DNA of 64,000 bases. Source: JALZUV01 sp963837025 (GTDB taxonomy: Bacteria; Pseudomonadota; Alphaproteobacteria; Rickettsiales; JALZUV01). Below the pieces are notes generated by a model. It ran no database searches, was not told the DNA's origin, and saw only the letters and a list, made by a program, of their open reading frames with translations. The stretch is from positions 558,001 through 622,000 of the forward strand of contig CAWILT010000001.1 in assembly GCA_963837025.1 (NCBI GenBank), given 5' to 3'. Both the position numbers and the translations under genes were made by a program. Shown here in pieces: positions 26,789 through 34,716 of this stretch (positions within the stretch are counted from its first letter, which is position 1; every line of letters starts with the position of its first letter).

Positions 26789-27868
26789 CTACCCTTTAGG
26801 TAATAAAGTGAAGCAGATTTTTGTGCCGCCGCCATCGTTTGCGTCACACCAAATATCACCATGATGCCTGTTTACAATTTTTTTGCAGGTGGTGAGTCCA
26901 AGGCCGGTGCCTTCATAATTTCGCGTGGTTTGTAAACGCTTAAAAGGCTCAAAAATCGCATCGAAATAGCGTGGCTCAATCCCAATGCCATTATCACATA
27001 CACAAATTGCCCATTTATCGTCTTGCATCTTACAGGAAATGTTTATTTTAGGTGTAGAATTATCGTTATATTTTAACGCGTTCATAACAAGGTTTTGAAA
27101 TAGTTGACTTAACAACACTGCATCACCATAAACTTTTGGCATGGGTTTATAAGTAACTGTTGCATTATTAGATTTAATTTCTGGCTCTAAAATTGCCAAA
27201 AGCTCATCCATAACTGTTTGTAAATTTACCTGCTCAAAATGCGTCTTGCCATCAACTTTGGTATATTCATATAAGGTGTCAATCATTGCATTCATTTTGC
27301 TGGTAGCTTGTTTAACATAGCTAAAATGGTCGGCTAAATTTTCATATTTTTTTTCCGCGATATCATCTTCAATGAAGTCAATAAATCCGGTTACATGCCG
27401 AATTGGAGCACGCAAATCATGCGCTAAGGTTGCCGCGAATGATTTTAATTCACTGCGTTGATCTTCGAGTCTTTTTTCTAAATTGCAGCGCTTGATGGCA
27501 GTGTGAATAACATTAACCACCACATCATGATCAATCATTTCTTTGGTAAGATAATTGGACGCACCATAACGTAAAGCATCGGTTGCAACCACTTCATTGC
27601 CCTGCCCTGTAAGCATGATTAGCGGTAGAAACGGCTGTTCCATTCGAATTTTTGTGATGCCTTGCAACCCATCAATACCCGGCATATTGTAATCCACAAA
27701 AACGCAGTCAAAATCATGCTTTTCAATTTGCGATAGACCTTCCGCAATCGTTTCTGATTCTATTGCGCTAAATGTTGTTTTAGATTGATTAAGACAACGC
27801 TTTAAAGCGTTTCGATCAAACGCATCATCGTCAATAATCAAAATAGATAGATTGGAATTTTCTGCCAT
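26789..27868 (-). CDS. receiver-histidine kinase (REC-HisKA-HATPase)
   Basis: A soluble 359-residue two-component protein. The N-terminal receiver domain (about 8-125) has the acidic pair in IIDDD, phosphoacceptor Asp59 (VFVDYNMPG) and a Lys in YLTKE. The kinase part starts at about residue 130, with His150 in AHDLRAP, N box NLVMNALKYND, and G boxes DNGIGI and GTGLGL. There is no transmembrane segment. It is the third gene of a set with an upstream CHASE kinase and single receiver, 3 bases from the latter. Phosphotransfer from the first kinase through the receiver domains is a reasonable model. Confidence 0.92.
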   Translation of the reverse strand: MAENSNLSILIIDDDAFDRNALKRCLNQSKTTFSAIESETIAEGLSQIEKHDFDCVFVDYNMPGIDGLQGITKIRMEQPFLPLIMLTGQGNEVVATDALRYGASNYLTKEMIDHDVVVNVIHTAIKRCNLEKRLEDQRSELKSFAATLAHDLRAPIRHVTGFIDFIEDDIAEKKYENLADHFSYVKQATSKMNAMIDTLYEYTKVDGKTHFEQVNLQTVMDELLAILEPEIKSNNATVTYKPMPKVYGDAVLLSQLFQNLVMNALKYNDNSTPKINISCKMQDDKWAICVCDNGIGIEPRYFDAIFEPFKRLQTTRNYEGTGLGLTTCKKIVNRHHGDIWCDANDGGGTKICFTLLPKG

Positions 27869-27871
27869 GCT

Positions 27872-28309
27872 TTATCTAACCGGCAGTTCTATTAAGCGCC
27901 AGTAATGATCAATCAAGCCCACCAAATGCATAAAATCCTGCCCCACATTTTCTTTTACAATATATCCGGCGATATTTAAATCATACGCGGCGGCTTTATC
28001 TTCTTCCGCTTTGGATGTAGTTAGCACAAACGCCACGGAATCTTTAAGCATTTCATCATGGCGAAGCTCCTGAATAAATTCAATTCCATTCATGCGTGGC
28101 ATATTTAAATCAACCAACAAAATATAAGGCTTATTAATTTTTTCTACACCATCGGTGCCTCGAAGCATTTGCAATGCTTCAATACCTGATTCGGCGCGCA
28201 CAATTGGGTTAGAAATATGTGCTTTACGAAATGCCCGCTCAATGCCTTTGGCATCAATATCATCATCATCAACAACAATAATAGTAACATCTTTATTCAT
28301 CGTCTTCAT
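27872..28309 (-). CDS. single-domain response regulator
   Basis: A 145-residue receiver-only protein of the Rcp1/CheY-like type: acidic cluster VVDDDDID, phosphoacceptor near residue 67 in LLVDLNMPRMNG, the Thr-Ser segment VLTTSKAEED and Lys in YIVKEN. No output domain follows, so it probably acts as a phosphorelay intermediate or by protein contact. A near-perfect AGGAGG lies 6 bases before the ATG at 28309; an in-frame TTG precedes that ATG by one codon. It lies between the two kinases on the same strand with gaps of 3 and about 13 bases. Confidence 0.93.
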   Translation of the reverse strand: MKTMNKDVTIIVVDDDDIDAKGIERAFRKAHISNPIVRAESGIEALQMLRGTDGVEKINKPYILLVDLNMPRMNGIEFIQELRHDEMLKDSVAFVLTTSKAEEDKAAAYDLNIAGYIVKENVGQDFMHLVGLIDHYWRLIELPVR

Positions 28310-28322
28310 CAAATACCTCCTT

Positions 28323-30458
28323 TTACTTAATAATCTTCGGCCAGCTAAAACTGAATGTAGCGCCAGACTCTAATTTTGACTCAATGGAAATAGAACCACC
28401 CAGTTTATGCACAATTTTTTGTACCATCGCTAATCCCATGCCACTTCCTTCGACTTTATCACGCGATTGAAGCGTTTGAAACATTTCGAAAATTTTCGTA
28501 TGAAACGCTGCATCAATTCCCGGGCCATTATCACTCACCGTAAAGTTAAAACGATTATTTTGTTCCGTAACATCAATTTTAACCCAGCTTTTTTTATTTT
28601 CTTTATCACGATGTTTAATCGCGTTAACCACTAAATTATAAATAACAATTTGCAACGGCATACGTTGCACTTTAATTTTCTTAAAAGCAGGACTAAATGT
28701 AACCTTGAATTCTTTGGAGGCAGACGCTAAATCAGTCACGGTTTCTGCTAGTTCGCTACCTGAAATTAATTCATGCGGAGCATTTTCAATATTGCGTGAA
28801 ATACGTGAAAACTCGAGTAAATCATCCAGCAAACGCTCCATGCGTTTCACACGCAACCGCAGCATTTTCATGTTTTTTTTGCTCTCATCATTCATGCTTT
28901 CAAGCACATCTTCTTCAATCCATTGCGATAAATTGTCAATGGCACGAAGGGGAGCTTTTAAATCATGTGAAGCGACATAAGCAAAGCGTTCGAGTTCTTC
29001 ATTCGACTCTCTCAAACTTTCAATCAATTTTTCACGCTCAGTCACATCTTGTGACACCCCCAGAATGAAGCGCTCGCCGGCGCTATTTTCAAACCGTCGC
29101 TTTACGGTATGAAACGTGCGGCGCTTTCCATTTGGCAACATTAAACTTTCAAACACATCCGACATACCCGAATCAAACGCATTTTTATCTTCAGCCAAAA
29201 AAGCGTCGCGCTCTTTTGGCTTGAATTTCTCAACGGTGGTGTGGCCAATAATACTGTCTCGTTGATTCGGTGGGTAAATATTTATAAATGCTTCATTAGC
29301 ACTTACAATTTTATAGTTGATGTCTTTAACGAAAAGAATATTGGGCACATTTTGCATCACGAGATCTAAGAAATTCTTAGCTTCACTGGCCTGCAATGCT
29401 TCTTTCTTAAAGCGCATCGACATATCTTTAGCGATAAGCGTTGCACGCTTATTAGAACTAACTAAAAACAAAAAAAGTAAAAACAAAAATGCATCAATAA
29501 TAAGCCCGCCCACCAATATAAATGTTGGCTGATAATTGGTGACAGCTTTTCGAAACTTTAACGTAGATTGAATATTAAACACCCATTCTCGGCCATAAAT
29601 ATTAACCGGATGAGCAGTTTGATATAATGGATTAGGATCATAATCCGCAAAATCAACCTCATTCTCATTATATAAATTTATATTTTGATCTGAAATTTGC
29701 AGGCTAACTAAACGCCCTTCTACACGTAACGTTCCTTCCATTAATCGGCTAACAATAAACGGCGCGTAGACTAAACCTTCGAAATGCTCTTGCCTTTGTT
29801 CAGCCGTTTCTAAGTTTTCCTGAGTGTAAAAGGGTGTGTAAAATAAAAATCCTGGAGTGTCTTGCTTATCCTGCACTAATTTAATAGGCGCTGTAATTTG
29901 TGTTGTCCCACTATCCATGGCGCGTTTTGCAGCAGTTAAACGATTGCTTTCATGCGCAATATCTAAACCCACGGCACTTTGATTGCGCATAACAGGCTCA
30001 ACCATCGTTATGGGCCACAAAACTTTATTATCAAGTTGGGGGTGGATGGTGAAATTTGGCCTATCAACCCGTTGATTGCTTAAATAATCAGTTTGCTGCT
30101 CTTTGTTAATCCGATTAATTATACCAATACCGTTAATACCCGGATATTTTTTTGTGATGCTCAAAGCTTGGGCAAATCGCGCCCACTCAGCATAAGTCAT
30201 GCCGTTTGATTGTGATTTGATAGCCGCTATGCCAGCATCTAAAGCATCTTCATATTTTTGCATGCGTTCAATAATAAGTTCAACAACCTGTTGCGATTGT
30301 TGATCAAAGCGAATCTTCGCTTTTTCTTCAACCTGCTGCTTAGTAATATACCACGCACCCAGAGTGAGAAGTAAAGAGCTAAAAATAATAAGCCAATGAT
30401 ACCATTTTAGAAAAGTATCATTTACGATGGGAGATTGATTATCTTGATTGTTTTGCAA
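28323..30458 (-). CDS. CHASE-PAS sensor histidine kinase
   Basis: A 711-residue inner-membrane sensor kinase. One transmembrane segment is at about 21-38, followed by a periplasmic CHASE domain to about 305 (GINGIGIINRI, FLFYTPFY, EGLVYAPF), a second transmembrane segment at 312-334, a PAS domain at about 362-475, then HisKA with His498 in ASHDLKAPLRA and HATPase (NLVVNAIKHRD, DNGPGID, GSGMGLAM). The signal is unknown. The frame opens with TTG at 30458 and has no good ribosome site; no internal Met occurs before residue 65, so that start is accepted. It heads the three-gene signalling set. Confidence 0.9.
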   Translation of the reverse strand: MQNNQDNQSPIVNDTFLKWYHWLIIFSSLLLTLGAWYITKQQVEEKAKIRFDQQSQQVVELIIERMQKYEDALDAGIAAIKSQSNGMTYAEWARFAQALSITKKYPGINGIGIINRINKEQQTDYLSNQRVDRPNFTIHPQLDNKVLWPITMVEPVMRNQSAVGLDIAHESNRLTAAKRAMDSGTTQITAPIKLVQDKQDTPGFLFYTPFYTQENLETAEQRQEHFEGLVYAPFIVSRLMEGTLRVEGRLVSLQISDQNINLYNENEVDFADYDPNPLYQTAHPVNIYGREWVFNIQSTLKFRKAVTNYQPTFILVGGLIIDAFLFLLFLFLVSSNKRATLIAKDMSMRFKKEALQASEAKNFLDLVMQNVPNILFVKDINYKIVSANEAFINIYPPNQRDSIIGHTTVEKFKPKERDAFLAEDKNAFDSGMSDVFESLMLPNGKRRTFHTVKRRFENSAGERFILGVSQDVTEREKLIESLRESNEELERFAYVASHDLKAPLRAIDNLSQWIEEDVLESMNDESKKNMKMLRLRVKRMERLLDDLLEFSRISRNIENAPHELISGSELAETVTDLASASKEFKVTFSPAFKKIKVQRMPLQIVIYNLVVNAIKHRDKENKKSWVKIDVTEQNNRFNFTVSDNGPGIDAAFHTKIFEMFQTLQSRDKVEGSGMGLAMVQKIVHKLGGSISIESKLESGATFSFSWPKIIK

Positions 30459-30618
30459 AGTGGATTGCTAACTTTCTGAAAAATATTATCTAATTGCAAA
30501 CAGAATCATTACAATAACTTCGTAATATTATCTCAAAATCGCTCTAAGCTCTATAAGAAATTACCCCTTAAAATGCTAATTAAACGAGTATTTAATTCGC
30601 ATTAAAGTAGTGTAAACT

Positions 30619-31695
30619 TTAACTTTTTAGTATCGTAACGTGACCCATCTTACGCCCTGCTCGTGCTTCTTTTTTGCCATATAAATGTAGCTTAGCGTGC
30701 GGATTTTTAATATATTCTTTCCACTGCTCAATATCATCGCCAACCAAATTTATCATTTGCGCATCGCATAAGCGCTCGGTGCCGCCCAATGGCAAATTAC
30801 ACACCGCACGTATATGCTGTTCAAATTGCCCCGTAACACAAGCATCCATTGTCCAATGGCCTGAGTTATGCGGGCGCGGCGCCAGTTCGTTAATGAGAAT
30901 TTCATTTTCTTTCGTCACAAACATCTCAACGGCTAACAACCCTTTTAAATCTGCTGCACGTGCTAACGTGAGGGCATATTTTTGTGCCCGCTTTAGCAAG
31001 CCCGCTTCTAGATTGGCAGGAGCATTGGTAATGTCTAAAATATGATTTTTATGCACATTATGCACAGGTGTATAACAAGCCTGCTGCCCATTAAGCCCAC
31101 GCGCCACGATAACCGAAATCTCCATCGCAAAATCGACCATGGCCTCCAACACGCATTCCACTTGACCCAACGCGTGCCATGCGGCTTGCGCTTGATCTGC
31201 TTCTGTAATGCGCACCTGCCCTTTGCCATCATAACCCAGTTCGGTGGTTTTCAATATGGCCGGCAAGCCTATGCGCTCAACCGCGCGCTCTAATTCCTCT
31301 GCCGAATTCACACGATGATAATTAGTCGTGGGAATTTCATGCGCATTAATAAAATTCTTTTCACGCAATCGATTCTGCGAAATTTTCAGCAAATCTGGCG
31401 AGGGGTGAACCGGAGCCATTTTTTGCAGCAAGCTTAAGCTTTGATGGGGAATATTTTCAAATTCAAACGTTACTACGTCCACGCGTGAGGCAAAATCGGC
31501 TAGCGCCTCTTCATCGTCATAAGCGGCTACTGTTACTTCACCTGCCACATCAAATGCGGGCGAATCCTCATCCGGGCAATAAATATGCGTAACATACCCT
31601 AATTCTGCCGCAGCAGTGGTGAGCATACGACCTAATTGTCCACCACCTAAAATACCAATCACCCCACCGGGCTTTATCGCCACTTGCTCACTCAT
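30619..31695 (-). CDS. purK: N5-carboxyaminoimidazole ribonucleotide synthase
   Basis: ATP-grasp enzyme of purine synthesis that makes N5-CAIR from AIR, bicarbonate and ATP. The 358-residue protein begins with GVIGILGGGQLGRMLTTAA, has the ATP-grasp core LKTTELGYDGKGQ, the metal-binding INELAPRPHNSGH and a typical C-terminus. It overlaps the purE end by 8 bases, giving the usual purE-purK unit in which unstable N5-CAIR passes to PurE. No other pur genes are in the window. Confidence 0.96.
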   Translation of the reverse strand: MSEQVAIKPGGVIGILGGGQLGRMLTTAAAELGYVTHIYCPDEDSPAFDVAGEVTVAAYDDEEALADFASRVDVVTFEFENIPHQSLSLLQKMAPVHPSPDLLKISQNRLREKNFINAHEIPTTNYHRVNSAEELERAVERIGLPAILKTTELGYDGKGQVRITEADQAQAAWHALGQVECVLEAMVDFAMEISVIVARGLNGQQACYTPVHNVHKNHILDITNAPANLEAGLLKRAQKYALTLARAADLKGLLAVEMFVTKENEILINELAPRPHNSGHWTMDACVTGQFEQHIRAVCNLPLGGTERLCDAQMINLVGDDIEQWKEYIKNPHAKLHLYGKKEARAGRKMGHVTILKS

Positions 31696-32179
31696 CTTTA
31701 GGCGCCTCGGCTACGCTCGCTGTTTGTTTAGCACGATAATCATCTACTGCGGTTGCTATATTCTCATCGTGAAGCGCCACAATGGAAGCCGCTAAATAAG
31801 CTGCATTTTTCGCGCCAGCAATGCCAATCGCTAATGTGCCAACCGGCACACCTCCGGGCATTTGCACAATAGACAATAAACTATCTAGTCCGCTAAGCGC
31901 CTTACTTTCTACCGGCACACCCAATACAGGAATAGGCGTCATGGCGGCTATCATTCCGGGTAGATGCGCCGCGCCGCCCGCACCAGCGATAATCACCTGC
32001 ACACCATTTGCTTTAGCATTTTTGGCAAACTCAATCATTCTATCCGGCGTGCGATGCGCGCTAATAATTTTTGTTTCAACCGGCACGCCCAGCTGCTTTA
32101 AAATAGTTTCAGCATGCTTCATCGTGGGCCAGTCCGATTGGCTGCCCATAGCGATAACCACTAAATTGGATGATGACAT
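31688..32179 (-). CDS. purE: N5-carboxyaminoimidazole ribonucleotide mutase
   Basis: Converts N5-CAIR to CAIR in purine synthesis. The 163-residue protein has AMGSQSDWPTM, the ISAHRTPDRM loop with the catalytic histidine, and GAGGAAHLPGM. I chose the ATG at 32179 instead of the in-frame ATG at 32209 because family members begin just before the first strand. The downstream overlap with purK shows an operon. Upstream lie the rpsU terminator and rpsU on the same strand, so purE probably has its own promoter in that 135-base gap. Confidence 0.95.
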   Translation of the reverse strand: MSSSNLVVIAMGSQSDWPTMKHAETILKQLGVPVETKIISAHRTPDRMIEFAKNAKANGVQVIIAGAGGAAHLPGMIAAMTPIPVLGVPVESKALSGLDSLLSIVQMPGGVPVGTLAIGIAGAKNAAYLAASIVALHDENIATAVDDYRAKQTASVAEAPKDE

Positions 32180-32234
32180 GATAAAAGACCCTAACCCATT
32201 AAACGGCAAGTGTAGTTTTTCTTAGCCGATTGTC

Positions 32235-32290
32235 AAAAAGAGAAAAGCCACCAACCTTTTCAGTGCGGGGTTAACCGCTAGGCTAGTGGC
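32235..32290 (-). terminator. branched intrinsic terminator after rpsU
   Basis: On the minus strand a 10-base stem (outer arms at 32281-32290 and 32247-32256, two G-T pairs) encloses a second small hairpin GCGG/CCGC and is followed by TTTTCTCTTTTT. It lies between rpsU and purE. Shape is more complex than a simple terminator, so a regulatory role is possible. Confidence 0.6.
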
Positions 32291-32314
32291 ATATTCTTCA
32301 CATAAATTTGCAGA

Positions 32315-32509
32315 TTAATCGTAACTCTTGCGGGCTACTTTGCGCGTACGGCGCACTGACTCTGCTTCTTTGCGAACCCGCACTTCGGAGGGTTTTTCAT
32401 AGTGACGGCGCTTTTTCATTTCACGGAAAACACCTTCACGCTGCATCTTTTTCTTAAGCACGCGCATGGCCTGCTCAACATTATTGTCGCGAACGGAAAC
32501 TTCAATCAT
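32315..32509 (-). CDS. rpsU: 30S ribosomal protein bS21
   Basis: Small basic ribosomal protein of 64 residues, matching bS21: MIEVSVRDNNVEQAMRVLKK at the start, then FREMKKRRHYEKPSE and an Arg/Lys-rich C-terminal helix. bS21 sits at the 30S platform near the anti-Shine-Dalgarno end of 16S rRNA and assists initiation. Length fits the alphaproteobacterial type. It stands alone, with a branched terminator downstream and the divergent gapR gene upstream. Confidence 0.97.
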   Translation of the reverse strand: MIEVSVRDNNVEQAMRVLKKKMQREGVFREMKKRRHYEKPSEVRVRKEAESVRRTRKVARKSYD

Positions 32510-32640
32510 TCTTCTTTACCCCCCTTCAAGGAGTAGATGTGTAACATAAATCTGCTCGCGGTGTAAGGGATTATGCTTGGCTTATCAAGAGATTTCTATT
32601 AGTTTTGCTGCCCACCAGTCAAAAAATACAGGAGAAGATT

Positions 32641-32913
32641 ATGGTTAATGTAGGGGGAATCGCCGCCGATCAATTGCGCAGCATCATTGAGCGCATCGAG
32701 CGCTTGGAAGAAGATAAAGCAAATATAGCCGCCGATATTCGCGAAATTTATGCTGAAGCCAAGGGCAACGGCTATGATGCGAAAGCATTGCGCAAAATTG
32801 TTAGCTTGCGCAAACTCGAAGTTTCAGAGCGCCAAGAACAAGAATTGGTACTGGATACTTACATGCGAGCAATGGGTATGTTGCCCGAATTAGACGAAGC
32901 GGAAGCAGCGTAA
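32641..32913 (+). CDS. gapR: GapR nucleoid-associated protein (DUF2312)
   Basis: DNA-binding protein of 90 residues in the GapR family, which binds overtwisted DNA ahead of replication and transcription in Caulobacter. The conserved body is DQLRSIIERIERLEEDK, then DIREIYAEAKGNGYDAKALRKIV and a C-terminal YMRALG-like YMRAMGML. The coiled N-terminal helix is visible. I chose the ATG at 32641, preceded by GGAGAAG, over an in-frame start at 32605. Presence of gapR is strong support for an alphaproteobacterium. Confidence 0.95.
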   Translation: MVNVGGIAADQLRSIIERIERLEEDKANIAADIREIYAEAKGNGYDAKALRKIVSLRKLEVSERQEQELVLDTYMRAMGMLPELDEAEAA

Positions 32914-32928
32914 TAAAATTTTCATATT

Positions 32929-32969
32929 GGGGTGTTATACTAAAGTCGAATAATAACTTTAGGCACCCC
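32929..32969 (+). other. two-tier hairpin directly before a start codon
   Basis: Outer stem GGGGTG (32929-32934) with CACCCC (32964-32969) and inner stem CTAAAGT (32940-32946) with ACTTTAG (32956-32962), loop of 9 bases. It ends 2 bases before the ATG at 32972. It may terminate gapR transcription, but no T tract follows (only TTATG). It could instead control initiation of the next gene. Confidence 0.6.
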
Positions 32970-32971
32970 TT

Positions 32972-33421
32972 ATGACATCTAATTATCAAGATACGAATGA
33001 CGAGATTACTAACCAAAATAATTTACTCGATGCGATAAAATTTTCGCTACAAGACTTGCCTTCCGGCCGCAAAGAATCAATAATAAAGCATTATTTTGAG
33101 CGCTCAAACGCTACCTATTTGGCGAGCGCGCCAGATGCAACTGATGCACCACAACCAAAACGCAATGGACGTCACGGCCAGCCCATTACCCATATTTATG
33201 TCGGTAAAGCGTTAGAGCAAATCCCAAAATCAGATAGTGGCGAGTATCTGTTACCCGATTATGCCCGCCATTTTGATGGCCTTACCCCACCCTATGATCT
33301 TGCCGATGAAATGCGAAAACCCTATGCTGAGATTTCTAAAAATTTAGTTGAGGCTCGCACACAGCGCGCTTGGACAGATTATGCAGTTAAACCAAACTCA
33401 AGTGATACACCCTCACGATAA
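32972..33421 (+). CDS. hypothetical protein
   Basis: A 149-residue hydrophilic protein that I do not recognise. It has no signal peptide or membrane segment; the first half is acidic and helical (LLDAIKFSLQDLPSGRKESIIKHYFE), the middle is Pro/Asp-rich, and the C-terminal half holds YARHFDGLTPPYDLADEMRK. The start codon has no Shine-Dalgarno sequence: a stable hairpin ends 2 bases before it. No later Met occurs until the C-terminal third. A terminator follows the stop. Base composition and codon use look like those of the neighbours, supporting a real gene. Confidence 0.6.
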   Translation: MTSNYQDTNDEITNQNNLLDAIKFSLQDLPSGRKESIIKHYFERSNATYLASAPDATDAPQPKRNGRHGQPITHIYVGKALEQIPKSDSGEYLLPDYARHFDGLTPPYDLADEMRKPYAEISKNLVEARTQRAWTDYAVKPNSSDTPSR

Positions 33422-33451
33422 AAAAATGACCAGTCTAAACTGGCCATTTTT
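33422..33451. terminator. bidirectional intrinsic terminator
   Basis: Arms 33422-33434 and 33439-33451 pair through CCAGT/ACTGG and ATG/CAT with one mismatch and end in A5 and T5. It separates the hypothetical gene on the plus strand from the convergent small DUF465 gene. Confidence 0.8.
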
Positions 33452-33470
33452 GTGTCAATAACAGTTTTTT

Positions 33471-33644
33471 CTATGCGGCGCTAGATGCACGTAATTTAAG
33501 CTGTTCCTTAATACGTAATTTCTGACGTTTCATTTGTGTGATTTTACCGAAATCAGGCAATGGACGCCCTGCTTCTAAGTCTATTAAGCTATCTAATACC
33601 GCGTGTTTACGCTCCAAATTTTGATGGTGATTGGCAATACTCAT
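33471..33644 (-). CDS. small DUF465 (YdcH-like) protein
   Basis: A 57-residue protein, short enough to be missed by common length cut-offs. The translation starts MSIANHHQNLERKHAVLDSL and continues with a Pro-Asp bend (GRPLPDFGK) and QMKRQKLRIKEQLKLR. This matches DUF465: an N-terminal HxxLExxHxxLD helix and a C-terminal LKxxKLxLKDxI helix forming a helical hairpin. AGGAGAG lies about 8 bases before the ATG. A second DUF465 protein is encoded 0.8 kb away on the other side of ubiX. Function of the family is not established. Confidence 0.85.
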   Translation of the reverse strand: MSIANHHQNLERKHAVLDSLIDLEAGRPLPDFGKITQMKRQKLRIKEQLKLRASSAA

Positions 33645-33806
33645 TAGATTCTCTCCTGTTTAAATCGTGTTATATTACACTTAATGCAACCTGCTTGCTG
33701 CTATCTCTAATTAAACAAAACTTTGCACTATCGTCAATATTTTTCTACGGTCAATAAAAAATAAAACTTTTTATTCGCATCCAATCGCTTTATAGGCTTG
33801 AGCATC

Positions 33807-34379
33807 ATGAAGTCACAAAAACGCATCATAATAGGCATTAGCGGCGCAAGCGGTGCAATTCTTGGCGTGCGTGCGCTGCAAATGCTGCAAGAGCACCCCA
33901 TTGAAACGCATTTGATTATTTCCCCAGCCGCGGGCATCACCCTAGCCACCGAAACCGATTTCACGTTGGAGCAGGTTAAGCAACTGGCCGATACGGTGCA
34001 TCCCTATAAAGATATTGCTGCCTGCATCTCCAGCGGCTCCTATCAAACTGCAGGCATGCTGATTGCCCCCTGCTCCATGCGCAGCTTGGCCGAGATTGCC
34101 ACAGGCGTAACCAGCAGCTTGATGAGCCGCGCCGCTGATGTAATATTAAAAGAGCGCCGCCGATTGGTGCTTATGGCGCGTGAAACGCCGCTCACCTCCA
34201 TTCATATTGAAAACATGGCGCGCGTGACGCAAGCAGGCGGCATTATTTATCCTCCGGTACCTGCTTTTTATCATAAGCCGCAAACCATTGATGATATCGT
34301 AAACCAAACCGTTAGCCGCGCATTAGAGCTATTTGATATTGATACCGGGCACGTCTCGCGATGGAAAAACGACGATTAA
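33807..34379 (+). CDS. ubiX: flavin prenyltransferase UbiX
   Basis: Makes prenylated FMN, the cofactor of the UbiD decarboxylase in ubiquinone synthesis. About 190 residues with the flavin motif GISGASGAILGVRAL, the CSMRSLAEIATG segment, LMARETPLTSIHIENM, and PPVPAFYHKPQTIDD. I prefer the ATG at 33807, which has TAGG about 10 bases upstream, over the in-frame TTG at 33798. It is followed after 62 bases by a DUF465 gene. A COQ9 gene elsewhere in the window belongs to the same quinone pathway. Confidence 0.96.
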   Translation: MKSQKRIIIGISGASGAILGVRALQMLQEHPIETHLIISPAAGITLATETDFTLEQVKQLADTVHPYKDIAACISSGSYQTAGMLIAPCSMRSLAEIATGVTSSLMSRAADVILKERRRLVLMARETPLTSIHIENMARVTQAGGIIYPPVPAFYHKPQTIDDIVNQTVSRALELFDIDTGHVSRWKNDD

Positions 34380-34441
34380 TTGTGCTTTTGTAAACAGATA
34401 AGACTAGTCCCTGCAAAAGTTTTTTGTTATAGTCTTGCGCT

Positions 34442-34648
34442 ATGATGCAAGAAGAAACCGTATCGCTTGAAAAAAAGCTGTTTAACCTGCGCGAAAAACA
34501 TCGCGCACTTGATCAAACCATTGATCAATTAGGCGAAAGCCAATTTTCCGATCAATTACAAATTATGCGTCTAAAAAAAGAGAAACTCGCCCTACGCGAC
34601 ATGATTTCTTCCATTGAAGAACAACTCTACCCCGATATTATCGCTTAA
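34442..34648 (+). CDS. DUF465 (YdcH-like) protein
   Basis: A 68-residue helical protein with the DUF465 pattern: LEKKLFNLREKHRALDQTI in the first helix and the conserved LKKEKLALRDMISSIE in the second. No signal peptide or cofactor motif. It follows ubiX on the same strand and probably shares its transcript. Function is unknown. Together with the gene at 33471-33644 this makes two paralogues within 1.2 kb. Confidence 0.85.
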   Translation: MMQEETVSLEKKLFNLREKHRALDQTIDQLGESQFSDQLQIMRLKKEKLALRDMISSIEEQLYPDIIA

Positions 34649-34716
34649 CAGACATAAGTTTCATATTATTATTAATATCGTCATCAAATTGCAACTTTAA
34701 GATGTTAAATTGATGA

